From the NCBI GenBank assembly GCA_025449555.1, contig JANWJD010000021.1, forward strand, positions 1-37,505: DNA of 37,505 nucleotides, read 5' to 3'. A model generated the notes under the pieces. It made no database searches. It saw nothing but the letters and a program-made list of their open reading frames with translations, and was not told where the DNA came from. Of this stretch, positions 31,450-37,505 are shown piece after piece (within the stretch, counting starts at the first letter, position 1; every line of letters begins with the position of its first letter). The stretch is from Chloroflexota bacterium. GTDB taxonomy: Bacteria > Chloroflexota > UBA5177. The translations under genes were made by a program, and so were the position numbers.

Positions 31450-32670
31450 TCAGCTGGTGACTCGCGCCATTCGACACACAGTACACGTCCCATGGCCGCC
31501 CGCTCGACAGAAGGTGTGGTACAGGTGATGAAGTCCCTGGTGCTCGCTCGCCGTATGCGTGTGCGCCACATCATGTCCGGCTGCCTGCAAGAGGCCCAGC
31601 ATATGACGCGTCCACCGATTGGGTGGCGGACTCGGGTACCGCGCGAACAGCGCAGCCGCCGTCTCCTCTCCGGATTCCAGGGCGGCGATCAGGGGCAGGA
31701 CGACACTGACCGCCAATTCATCGGCTCGACCCGGTCCGATGAAGGTGTCCTCACCATCCCGGGCGACCAGCATTTTCCTCAGGTCAATCGGGCGCTCACA
31801 GCCGGATACCGCTTCCACCAGGCCGCCGGCCAGCGACGGTGACATTCTGTCGAGTAGCAGCACGAGACCCTGCAGCCGAAGTGCCGGATGATTCGCCGGG
31901 CGAAGCATGGCGAGCCGCCACGCTCCCGCTGGGAGATGAGCGGGCGGTGGTACCGAGGCCCTGGGACCAAGTTGAGCCGCGTCCAGCAGGCTGGGAAGAC
32001 GCTCCTGCCGCGGCAGCGATTGGAGCCAGAGATACGGTACCGCGTCCGCCAGTTGGGCGAACGCTCGCCGGTTCGACGCGTACCCCAACCCCTGGAGCAT
32101 CGCCCCGTACGCGACTTGATCGGGTTGCTCGATCGAAAGATCGGCCGCAAATCGGTAACTGCGATCGATGAAGCGTTCCACGCCGAGGCGCCGAACTTCG
32201 TCCAGTAGCACCGCGGTCGGCAGCGCCGCGAATGCCGCCAGGCAGGGAGGCGACGCGGGTCGTTCGGTGCCATGATCGTGGAGCAAGGTCCGGCAGAGCT
32301 GCGCATATCTCTCCAGCTCCACGACCGGTACCAACCGGCCGTTTTCCGTACGCGTCTCATCCGTATCGTCGGTCCACACGACGTGCACGATGACGCGGTT
32401 GTACCGAGGATTCATGTGGTGACCGTGTCGATACCAGTCGCTGGCAGAGACGTGAAATTCGACATCTCCTACCAGGACGCGTTTGTTTTCGACCGACACG
32501 ACCGCATCCTGGTAATCGGGCCCACCGGCGTCCGAAGGCATTCCACGGTAAATCACGCGCAGCCCAAGCGACTTGAGTGCAGCGGCCGGCACGTGCTGAT
32601 GTTCCCACAGACCCACGACCATCCGCTCGTCGATCCGCGTTTGCACTGCCAAGAGGATCTCCCGGGCCAC
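31450..32670 (-). CDS. DUF2851 family protein
   Basis: This 406-aa protein matches DUF2851, a family of unknown function found in Bacteroidota and Chloroflexota (from memory). The N-terminal block is the best conserved: DAGGPDYQDAVV, then GDVEFHVSASDWYRHGHHMN and PRYNRVIVHVVW. The D...E-x-H spacing there is reminiscent of PD-(D/E)xK nuclease cores, but this is only a resemblance. The C-terminus carries a Cys cluster, C-x7-C-x2-C in CRAGGHGTCTVCRM, which may bind a metal. There is no signal peptide or TM helix. The start is GTG at 32670; Shine-Dalgarno support is poor. It is convergent with polA and divergent from apt across only 31 bp, inside which lies the apt -10 box. Confidence 0.85.
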   Translation of the reverse strand: MAREILLAVQTRIDERMVVGLWEHQHVPAAALKSLGLRVIYRGMPSDAGGPDYQDAVVSVENKRVLVGDVEFHVSASDWYRHGHHMNPRYNRVIVHVVWTDDTDETRTENGRLVPVVELERYAQLCRTLLHDHGTERPASPPCLAAFAALPTAVLLDEVRRLGVERFIDRSYRFAADLSIEQPDQVAYGAMLQGLGYASNRRAFAQLADAVPYLWLQSLPRQERLPSLLDAAQLGPRASVPPPAHLPAGAWRLAMLRPANHPALRLQGLVLLLDRMSPSLAGGLVEAVSGCERPIDLRKMLVARDGEDTFIGPGRADELAVSVVLPLIAALESGEETAAALFARYPSPPPNRWTRHMLGLLQAAGHDVAHTHTASEHQGLHHLYHTFCRAGGHGTCTVCRMARVTS

Positions 32671-32686
32671 GGGCCAGGTAGCGCCG

Positions 32687-32692
32687 TATAAT
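32687..32692 (+). promoter_or_regulatory. Perfect -10 box 9 bp before the apt start codon
   Basis: TATAAT at 32687-32692 is followed by only nine bases before the ATG at 32702. Transcription would start within about 3 nt of the ATG, so apt mRNA may be leaderless. No Shine-Dalgarno exists in the interval. There is no convincing -35 box or TGn extension, which lowers confidence. Confidence 0.5.
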
Positions 32693-32701
32693 GTTCTGCT
32701 T

Positions 32702-33244
32702 ATGAGCGAGCAGCAGGATACCGTTGAACGGTTACGGGCGGGGATCAGAGAAGTGCCGGGGTTTCCCTACGAAGGCATTCTCTTTTACGACATTACCACC
32801 ATTCTCAAAGTCCCCAGACTGTTCCGCGAATCGATCGACATTTTGGCGTCTCCATTCCACGGCTCGCAGGTTGACGTGGTGGTGGCAATGGAGTCACGCG
32901 GTTTCATTTTTGGCGCGCCCATTGCGTACCTGCTCGGCGCAGGCTTCGCGCCCATTCGGAAGCTGGGCAAATTGCCGGCCGATAAGATCACCCGCGAGTA
33001 TACGCTCGAGTATGCTACCAACACGCTCGAACTCCACCGTGACGCGGTTGAGCCGGGTCAGCGCGTCCTGTTGGTCGACGATCTCCTGGCCACAGGCGGC
33101 ACGATCGCTGCCTCGCTCGACATCGTGTGCGAGCTCCAGGGTGTGCCCGTCGCCGTGGCGGTGTTGGTGGAACGGCCGGCCCTGGGTGGTCGAGCTCGCC
33201 TCGAACCGTACGGCGTCGACGTGATCTCCTTCATTTCGTACTGA
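32702..33244 (+). CDS. apt: Adenine phosphoribosyltransferase
   Basis: The enzyme salvages adenine to AMP using PRPP in the cytoplasm. The 180-aa protein has normal length. It shows the N-terminal FPYEGILFYDITTILKVP, the base-site AMESRGFIFGAPIAY, then KLPADKITREYTLEYATNTL and the PRPP loop RVLLVDDLLATGGTIAASL. The ATG at 32702 has no Shine-Dalgarno, and a -10 box directly upstream suggests a leaderless message. It is a single gene followed by the tRNA-Glu promoter. Confidence 0.97.
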   Translation: MSEQQDTVERLRAGIREVPGFPYEGILFYDITTILKVPRLFRESIDILASPFHGSQVDVVVAMESRGFIFGAPIAYLLGAGFAPIRKLGKLPADKITREYTLEYATNTLELHRDAVEPGQRVLLVDDLLATGGTIAASLDIVCELQGVPVAVAVLVERPALGGRARLEPYGVDVISFISY

Positions 33245-33260
33245 ACGGTGTGGCGAGTCG

Positions 33261-33289
33261 TTGTACCGCCCCGTTCGCTTTGTTACAAT
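33261..33289 (+). promoter_or_regulatory. Promoter of the tRNA-Glu gene
   Basis: TTGTAC (33261-33266) and TACAAT (33284-33289) are separated by the ideal 17 bp. Start is expected near 33296, about 9 nt before the mature tRNA 5' end. Confidence 0.75.
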
Positions 33290-33304
33290 TCGCTTGGTGC
33301 ACGA

Positions 33305-33381
33305 GGCGCATTCGTCTAGCGGCCTAGGACACCGCCCTCTCAAGGCGGAGACCACGGGTTCGAATCCCGTATGCGCTACCA
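33305..33381 (+). tRNA. tRNA-Glu (anticodon CUC), CCA encoded
   Basis: The cloverleaf is complete. The acceptor GGCGCAT pairs with ATGCGCT, with G1-U72 a wobble. The D arm contains GTCTAGCGGCCTAGGAC. The anticodon stem CCGCC/GGCGG encloses loop CTCTCAA with anticodon CTC (reads GAG). The T arm is ACGGG-TTCGAAT-CCCGT, the discriminator is A (33378), and CCA follows at 33379-33381. Its own promoter and terminator make it a single-tRNA unit. Confidence 0.97.
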
Positions 33382-33386
33382 CTTCG

Positions 33387-33424
33387 AACAGTTCCGCCGC
33401 GCAGCCAGGCGGGGCTGTTTTTTT
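33387..33424 (+). terminator. Rho-independent terminator after tRNA-Glu
   Basis: AACAGTTCCGCC and GGCGGGGCTGTT form a 12-bp stem (two G-U pairs) around a 9-nt loop, followed by an unbroken run of T residues. It starts 5 bp after the encoded CCA. Confidence 0.93.
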
Positions 33425-33435
33425 GTGCAGTGCGT

Positions 33436-33465
33436 TTAAACCGCACCCGCGCTCCGTGGTACGCT
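33436..33465 (+). promoter_or_regulatory. Possible promoter of the etfBA-acyl-CoA dehydrogenase unit
   Basis: TTAAAC (33436-33441) and TACGCT (33460-33465) lie 18 bp apart directly after the tRNA terminator. Start near 33472 would leave a leader of about 110 nt before etfB; no clear operator is visible in it. Confidence 0.35.
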
Positions 33466-33583
33466 GACATCGCGGTGAACGCCTGCCCAAGAGCATCCCG
33501 CGGCATCGAACGGTCGCGACGCGTAGCCCTCGATTGCCGACCATGACGTTCGCCCGCACACTCGTGAACCTGGAGGAACGCGA

Positions 33584-34366
33584 TTGAACATCGTGGTATG
33601 TGTGAAGCAGGTTCCGGACACCACGGCCCGGAAAGAACTGGGACCGGATTTCCGGTTGAACCGCGCAGCGTTGGAAAGCGTGGTGAATCCATTCGACGAA
33701 TACGCCATTGAGGAAGCCTTGCGTCTTAAAGAGGCCAACGGAGGTGAAGTCGTCGTCCTCGTCATGGGACCGCCCTCCGCCGAAGACATAATCCGGAAGA
33801 CCCTCGCCATGGGAGCAGATCGGGCCGTACATGTGACCGATCCGGCTCTGGCCGGCACCGACTGGAGCGGTACCTGCGCGGTCTTGAGCACCGCGCTCCG
33901 GCGCATCCCGCACGATCTCGTGCTGACCGGCACCGAAAGCACCGATGCCCGGTCAGGGCTGGTACCTGGCGGGTTGTCGGAGGCACTGGGTATCCCGCTT
34001 GTGACATATGCCGTGAAGCTCGAGCTCGACGCGGAGAGCATCAAGGTGCACCGACAGGTTCCCGGCGGTTACCAGGAGGTCCAGACGCCTCTCCCTGCCG
34101 TGGTCAGCGTCGTGAAGGGTGCCAACGAGCCGCGGTACCCATCGTTGAAAGGCATCATGTCTGCTAAGCGCAAGGAGATTCAGAAATTGACCCTCGCCGA
34201 CCTCGATATCGATCCGGCGTCGGTCGGCTTGCACGGAGCAAGGACGGTCGTGACCGCGTCCCAGGCACGGGCGGAAAAGAGTTCCGGCGAGGTTGCTCGC
34301 CCCGAGACTCCGGAGGAGGCCGCGGTCATAATCGCGGATTTTCTCCAAGCCAGAAAGTATATTTAG
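33584..34366 (+). CDS. etfB: Electron transfer flavoprotein beta subunit
   Basis: EtfB pairs with EtfA to carry electrons from acyl-CoA dehydrogenases toward the quinone pool. The 260-aa protein opens NIVVCVKQVPDTTARKELGP and contains NPFDEYAIEEALRLKE, LTGTESTDARSGLVPGGLSE and VKGANEPRYPSLKGIMSAKR, all family marks including the AMP-site region. The start is TTG at 33584, with GGAGGAA 5 nt upstream. etfA follows 30 bp later and an acyl-CoA dehydrogenase after that, so this is the housekeeping (group I-like, non-bifurcating) context, by inference. Confidence 0.96.
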   Translation: MNIVVCVKQVPDTTARKELGPDFRLNRAALESVVNPFDEYAIEEALRLKEANGGEVVVLVMGPPSAEDIIRKTLAMGADRAVHVTDPALAGTDWSGTCAVLSTALRRIPHDLVLTGTESTDARSGLVPGGLSEALGIPLVTYAVKLELDAESIKVHRQVPGGYQEVQTPLPAVVSVVKGANEPRYPSLKGIMSAKRKEIQKLTLADLDIDPASVGLHGARTVVTASQARAEKSSGEVARPETPEEAAVIIADFLQARKYI

Positions 34367-34396
34367 CGCCACGTCAGTGGGAAGGAAGGACAATCC

Positions 34397-35380
34397 ATGT
34401 CATCCGACATCATGGTGTACGTGGAACTCGAGAACGGTCAGCCAAAACGTACGGCACTGGAATTGGCGACCGTAGCGGCAGACCTGGCTGCGCATGGCGG
34501 CGGGAAGGTACTTGCGATAGCTTTAGGCCCCAACGCGGCGGGTGCTGCTGATCGCCTCGGCCGATACGGCGTCGACCAGCTCCTGGTGTCCGAAGACCCG
34601 ATATTCGAAGAATTCCTGGTGGATCCGCACGTCGACTTACTGGCACGGCTGGCGCAGGAATTCGAGCCACAGGCTGTGCTCTTTTCAGACAGCGCCGACG
34701 GACGAGACATCGCGGCGCGACTGGCCGCCAGAGTGGGTGCCGGGCTCGTGTCGGGCGTGGTCGACCTGGTCGCGCACGGCGATCATGTAGACGCCCACGA
34801 GAGCATCTTCGGTGGCAACTTCGTCACGACGGTCGAGGTCCAGAATGCTCGACTCGGCGTTTTTCTGGTCAGGCCGAACGCCTTCACTCCGAAAGAGTCG
34901 CCGAAGTCCGCCGCTGTCCGGACCCTCGACTACACTCCCGGCGACGATGTCAAGCGGGCCCGTCGAGGCCGGACCGTACTCGAGGAAGGTGAGGCAACCT
35001 CCTTGGAAGAAGCCAGTGTCATCGTATCCGGGGGCCGAGGACTGGGCGGACCGGAACCGTTCGCGCTGCTGGAGCAGCTCGCGGCGGAGATCGGGGGGGC
35101 GGTAGGAGCCTCACGGGCGGCGGTTGACGCCGGTTGGATTCCGTATGCCCATCAGGTCGGCCAGACCGGTAGGACCGTCAAGCCGTCGCTCTATATGGCG
35201 GTGGGTATCTCGGGCGCGGTGCAGCATCGCGTCGGCATGCAGACTGCGGACACCATCGTGGCGATCAATCGAGATCCGGACGCGCCGATCTTTCAGCTGT
35301 CGGATCTGGCGGTGGTGGGAGACCTGTTCAAGATCGTGCCGGCGCTGACTGCTGAGATCAAGCGGCGGAAAGGGGCGTAA
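34397..35380 (+). CDS. etfA: Electron transfer flavoprotein alpha subunit
   Basis: This FAD-carrying subunit of ETF is 327 aa. The N-terminal domain (MSSDIMVYVELENGQPKRTA; LFSDSADGRDIAARLAARVG) is followed by the C-terminal FAD domain with VSGGRGLGG, GASRAAVDAGWIP, VGQTGRTVKPSLYMAVGISG and INRDPDAPIF, the classical FAD contacts. The Shine-Dalgarno GGAAGGAAGG precedes the ATG by about 8 nt. Its TAA is in frame with, and 3 bp before, the proposed start of the acyl-CoA dehydrogenase. Confidence 0.97.
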   Translation: MSSDIMVYVELENGQPKRTALELATVAADLAAHGGGKVLAIALGPNAAGAADRLGRYGVDQLLVSEDPIFEEFLVDPHVDLLARLAQEFEPQAVLFSDSADGRDIAARLAARVGAGLVSGVVDLVAHGDHVDAHESIFGGNFVTTVEVQNARLGVFLVRPNAFTPKESPKSAAVRTLDYTPGDDVKRARRGRTVLEEGEATSLEEASVIVSGGRGLGGPEPFALLEQLAAEIGGAVGASRAAVDAGWIPYAHQVGQTGRTVKPSLYMAVGISGAVQHRVGMQTADTIVAINRDPDAPIFQLSDLAVVGDLFKIVPALTAEIKRRKGA

Positions 35381-35383
35381 TCA

Positions 35384-36532
35384 CTGAACTTCGACCTCAC
35401 CGAAGAGCAATCTATGGTGCGCGACCTGGCGCGCGACTTTGCCGCTGCCGAGATCGCCCCACGCGCCGAGCATCTGGATCGAAATAGAGAGTTCCCGTAC
35501 GAGATTGTCGCGAAGCTGGCCGAGCTCGGCTTCATGGGCTTGCCGATTCCAGAACAGTATGGAGGAGCGGGGGCCGATACCCTCACCTACGCGCTGGCAG
35601 TCGAAGAGCTCTCCCGCGGTGACGCGTCCGTCGGCATCACCGTGGCGGCACACACCTCGCTCGGCACCATGCCGTTCCTCATGTTCGGCACCGAAGAACA
35701 GAAGCAAGCGTTTGTACCGGAGCTGGCTCGGGGTGAGCGCCTCTGGGCTTTTGGTTTGACCGAACCGCAGGCCGGCTCCGATGCCGGAGCGACCCAGACC
35801 AGAGCTGTGCTCGACCACGGTCAGTGGCGCATCAACGGCGTGAAGTCGTTCATCACAAATTCGGGCACCTCGATCAGCGGCGGTGTGACCATCACTGCCA
35901 TCACTGGAACGCAGGCCGACGGCAAGCCCGAGATCTCCAATCTCATCGTCACGGCCGGGACTCCCGGCTATTCCGTGGCCCCGGGATACGACAAGATGGG
36001 CTGGCGTGCCTCCGACACACATGAGCTTTCGTTCACAGATGCGACTGTCCCCGAAGCGAACATCCTGGGAGGTCGGGGCGAAGGGTTTCATCAATTTCTG
36101 ACCACGCTCGACGGCGGACGCATCTCAGTCGCCGCGCTCAGCGTCGGGCTGGCACAGGCCTGCTACGACGCGTCGTTCAAGTACGCCCGCGAACGTACTC
36201 AGTTCGGACGGGCGATCTCAAAATTCCAGGCCATTCAGTTCCGGCTGGCCGACATGGCGACTGAGATCGAATTGGCCAGACTCATGACCTACAAGGCGGC
36301 ATGGCTCAAGGACCAGGGCCGGGATTTCCGCATGACGGCCGGCATGGCGAAACTGTACGCGGCGGAGGTGGCGACGCGCGCCGCCAATCACGCCGTGCAG
36401 ATCCATGGCGGCTACGGCATCATGGAAGAGTTCCCGGTAGCGCGATACTGGCGCGATGTAAAAATCGGCGAAATCGGCGAGGGTACCTCGGAAATACAGC
36501 GCACCGTGATAGCCCGCCTGCTGGGAGCCTGA
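35384..36532 (+). CDS. Acyl-CoA dehydrogenase, apparently starting at CTG
   Basis: This FAD enzyme of the short/medium-chain acyl-CoA dehydrogenase family makes trans-2-enoyl-CoA and passes electrons to ETF. It contains FGLTEPQAGSDAGATQTRA, NSGTSISGG, RTQFGRAISKFQAIQFRLAD and QIHGGYGIMEEFPVARYWRD, then the catalytic-Glu block IGEIGEGTSEIQRT. The first ATG is at 35414, but the usual N-terminal NFDLTEEQS lies upstream of it, reached by CTG at 35384. AAAGGGG stands 8 nt before that CTG, and only TCA separates it from the in-frame etfA stop. With CTG the protein is 382 aa, the normal size; from ATG it is 372 aa. The chain-length specificity is unknown. It works with the neighbouring etf and thiolase genes. 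Confidence 0.95.
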   Translation: MNFDLTEEQSMVRDLARDFAAAEIAPRAEHLDRNREFPYEIVAKLAELGFMGLPIPEQYGGAGADTLTYALAVEELSRGDASVGITVAAHTSLGTMPFLMFGTEEQKQAFVPELARGERLWAFGLTEPQAGSDAGATQTRAVLDHGQWRINGVKSFITNSGTSISGGVTITAITGTQADGKPEISNLIVTAGTPGYSVAPGYDKMGWRASDTHELSFTDATVPEANILGGRGEGFHQFLTTLDGGRISVAALSVGLAQACYDASFKYARERTQFGRAISKFQAIQFRLADMATEIELARLMTYKAAWLKDQGRDFRMTAGMAKLYAAEVATRAANHAVQIHGGYGIMEEFPVARYWRDVKIGEIGEGTSEIQRTVIARLLGA

Positions 36533-36637
36533 ACGATCGATATCCGCCGGCACTCGCCCGCGCAGGGGCCACATGGTTCTCCGCCGGCCCGCACCTTCTG
36601 CCGCATAATGGTTTGAGGGATCGCAGTGGGATACAAC

Positions 36638-37505
36638 ATGCAAGAAGTCGTCATTGTGGGCGCGACGCGCACGCCTTTTGGCAAATTGGGCGGCGCTCTG
36701 AGCAGCTTGAGCGCGATTGACCTGGGTGCGTGCGTGATTCGATCGGCGCTCGAACGCGCCGGTGCGCCGTTCGACCAGGTCGACTCAGTCATCATGGGAA
36801 CCGTCATCACGGCGGGTCTCGGGCAGATTCCGGCGCGACAGGCTGCGCTGCAAGCCGGACTGCCCAAAGAGGTCTCTGCCCTGACCATCAACAAGGTCTG
36901 CGCTTCCCGTCTGAAGGCGGTGAATCTCGCCGCTCAGATGATCAAGGCGGGCGATGCGCAGGTCGTGGTGGCCGGCGGCATGGAGAGCATGAGCAATGCA
37001 CCGTATCTCTTGCCCGGAGCCCGCTTTGGCTACCGCATGGGCAACGGCACCATCGTCGACTCCATGATGCAGGACGGGTTGAATTGTCCGATCGACTGCG
37101 TCCCCATGCATGAATACGGCAGCGACGTGGCGGCCGAATTTGAGATCAGCCGTGAAGATCAGGATCGCTGGTCGTTGCAGAGCCAACGGCGGTACGGAGC
37201 TGCGCTGGAGGCAGGCAAATTCAAAACCGAAGTCATCCCCATTTCAGTTCCCCAGCGCAAGGGACCTGCCCTGGTGGTCGATCGGGACGAACAGCCACGA
37301 CCGGACACCACGCTCGAAGCGCTGGCCGGCCTGAAGCCACTGAAACCGGGGGGAAGCGTGACTGCGGGCAACGCCCCAGGCGTGAACGATGGGGCCGCCG
37401 CCATCGTGGTGATGTCTCGGTCGAAAGCAGATGAACTGAACATCAAACCGCTTGCGGTCCATCTCGCCCAGGGCGAGGCCAACGCCGAGAACCGCTACTT
37501 GCACA
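36638..37505 (+). CDS. Acetyl-CoA acetyltransferase (thiolase), N-terminal part; gene runs off right edge
   Basis: The visible 289 residues match the biosynthetic/degradative thiolase family, which cleaves 3-ketoacyl-CoA or joins two acetyl-CoA. The N-terminus MQEVVIVGATRTPFGKLGGA is typical. The nucleophilic Cys88 is present in INKVCASRLKAV, but the residue two after it in the motif C-[AG]-S-G is Arg (CGT at codon 91) instead of Gly, which is unusual. Further marks are VVAGGMESMSNAPYLLP and VTAGNAPGVNDGAAAIVVMS. The C-terminal His and Cys lie outside the window. The start is ATG at 36638, with GTGGGA upstream, 105 bp after the dehydrogenase gene; the gap shows no clear terminator or promoter. 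Confidence 0.94.
   Translation, partial: MQEVVIVGATRTPFGKLGGALSSLSAIDLGACVIRSALERAGAPFDQVDSVIMGTVITAGLGQIPARQAALQAGLPKEVSALTINKVCASRLKAVNLAAQMIKAGDAQVVVAGGMESMSNAPYLLPGARFGYRMGNGTIVDSMMQDGLNCPIDCVPMHEYGSDVAAEFEISREDQDRWSLQSQRRYGAALEAGKFKTEVIPISVPQRKGPALVVDRDEQPRPDTTLEALAGLKPLKPGGSVTAGNAPGVNDGAAAIVVMSRSKADELNIKPLAVHLAQGEANAENRYLH

Noticed and set aside
33305-33381. tRNA-Glu as an integration (attachment) site
   Set aside because: No integrase, direct repeat of the tRNA end or change in base composition is visible on either side.
1-37505. selC (tRNA-Sec), selA, CRISPR arrays and insertion sequences
   Set aside because: I looked for them while reading both strands and saw none. tRNA-Sec is long and atypical, so a covariance search would be needed to exclude it fully.

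Overview
The window is about 37.5 kb of high-GC, gene-dense bacterial chromosome. It has no phage, plasmid or insertion-sequence genes, no CRISPR array, and no gene-free stretch longer than about 300 bases. Gene content suggests a non-phototrophic member of the Chloroflexota (Thermomicrobia-like or a related uncultured class). The hints are the rpmE - DUF1385 - prfA - prmC - threonylcarbamoyl-AMP synthase cluster, a DUF2851 gene, inositol-lipid genes and a selenocysteine system. This placement is inference from gene content and is not proven here.

Region 1 (1-9236, minus strand): the N-terminal 500 residues of Lon protease, running off the left edge, then one long apparent operon read leftward: arsR-type regulator, inositol-3-phosphate synthase, two LpxL/PatA-like acyltransferases, a possible 36-codon small gene, a PimA-like glycosyltransferase, a phosphatidylinositol(-phosphate)-type synthase, a DUF1611 protein and selD. 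This is a near-complete gene set for acylated glycosyl-phosphoinositides, like the mycobacterial PIM locus. The selD gene is itself a selenoprotein gene: its true ATG is at 2753 and an in-frame UGA at 2708-2706 sits at the active-site Cys/Sec position.

Region 2 (9275-13092): a phosphodiesterase of the nucleotide pyrophosphatase family (minus) diverges from moaC (plus), which runs tail-to-tail into an NtrC-type response regulator (minus) whose sigma-54 contact loop is degenerate. Region 3 (13181-18894, plus): selB, followed with almost no gaps by surface-polysaccharide genes: a GT4 glycosyltransferase, a polyprenyl-phosphate sugar-phosphate transferase, a Wzz-like two-TM protein, and a BY-kinase-like protein that has lost its ATP-binding motifs. 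Region 4 (18897-28357): coaBC (minus); then on plus a small membrane protein, rpmE with a strong terminator, a DUF1385 protein, prfA, prmC, threonylcarbamoyl-AMP synthase, and valS with a terminator-like hairpin in its leader, overlapped by a rhomboid protease. Region 5 (28440-33424): polA with intact proofreading, a DUF2851 gene (minus), apt with a -10 box almost on its start codon, and tRNA-Glu(CUC) with its own promoter and terminator. Region 6 (33436-37505, plus): etfB, etfA, an acyl-CoA dehydrogenase and the start of a thiolase, a fatty-acid or related acyl-CoA oxidation unit cut by the right edge.

SelB and a Sec-containing SelD together show that the organism reads some UGA codons as selenocysteine; selA and selC are not in the window. 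Several genes seem to start at non-standard codons (ATC or CTG) placed correctly behind Shine-Dalgarno sequences. Coordinates for those starts are proposals.
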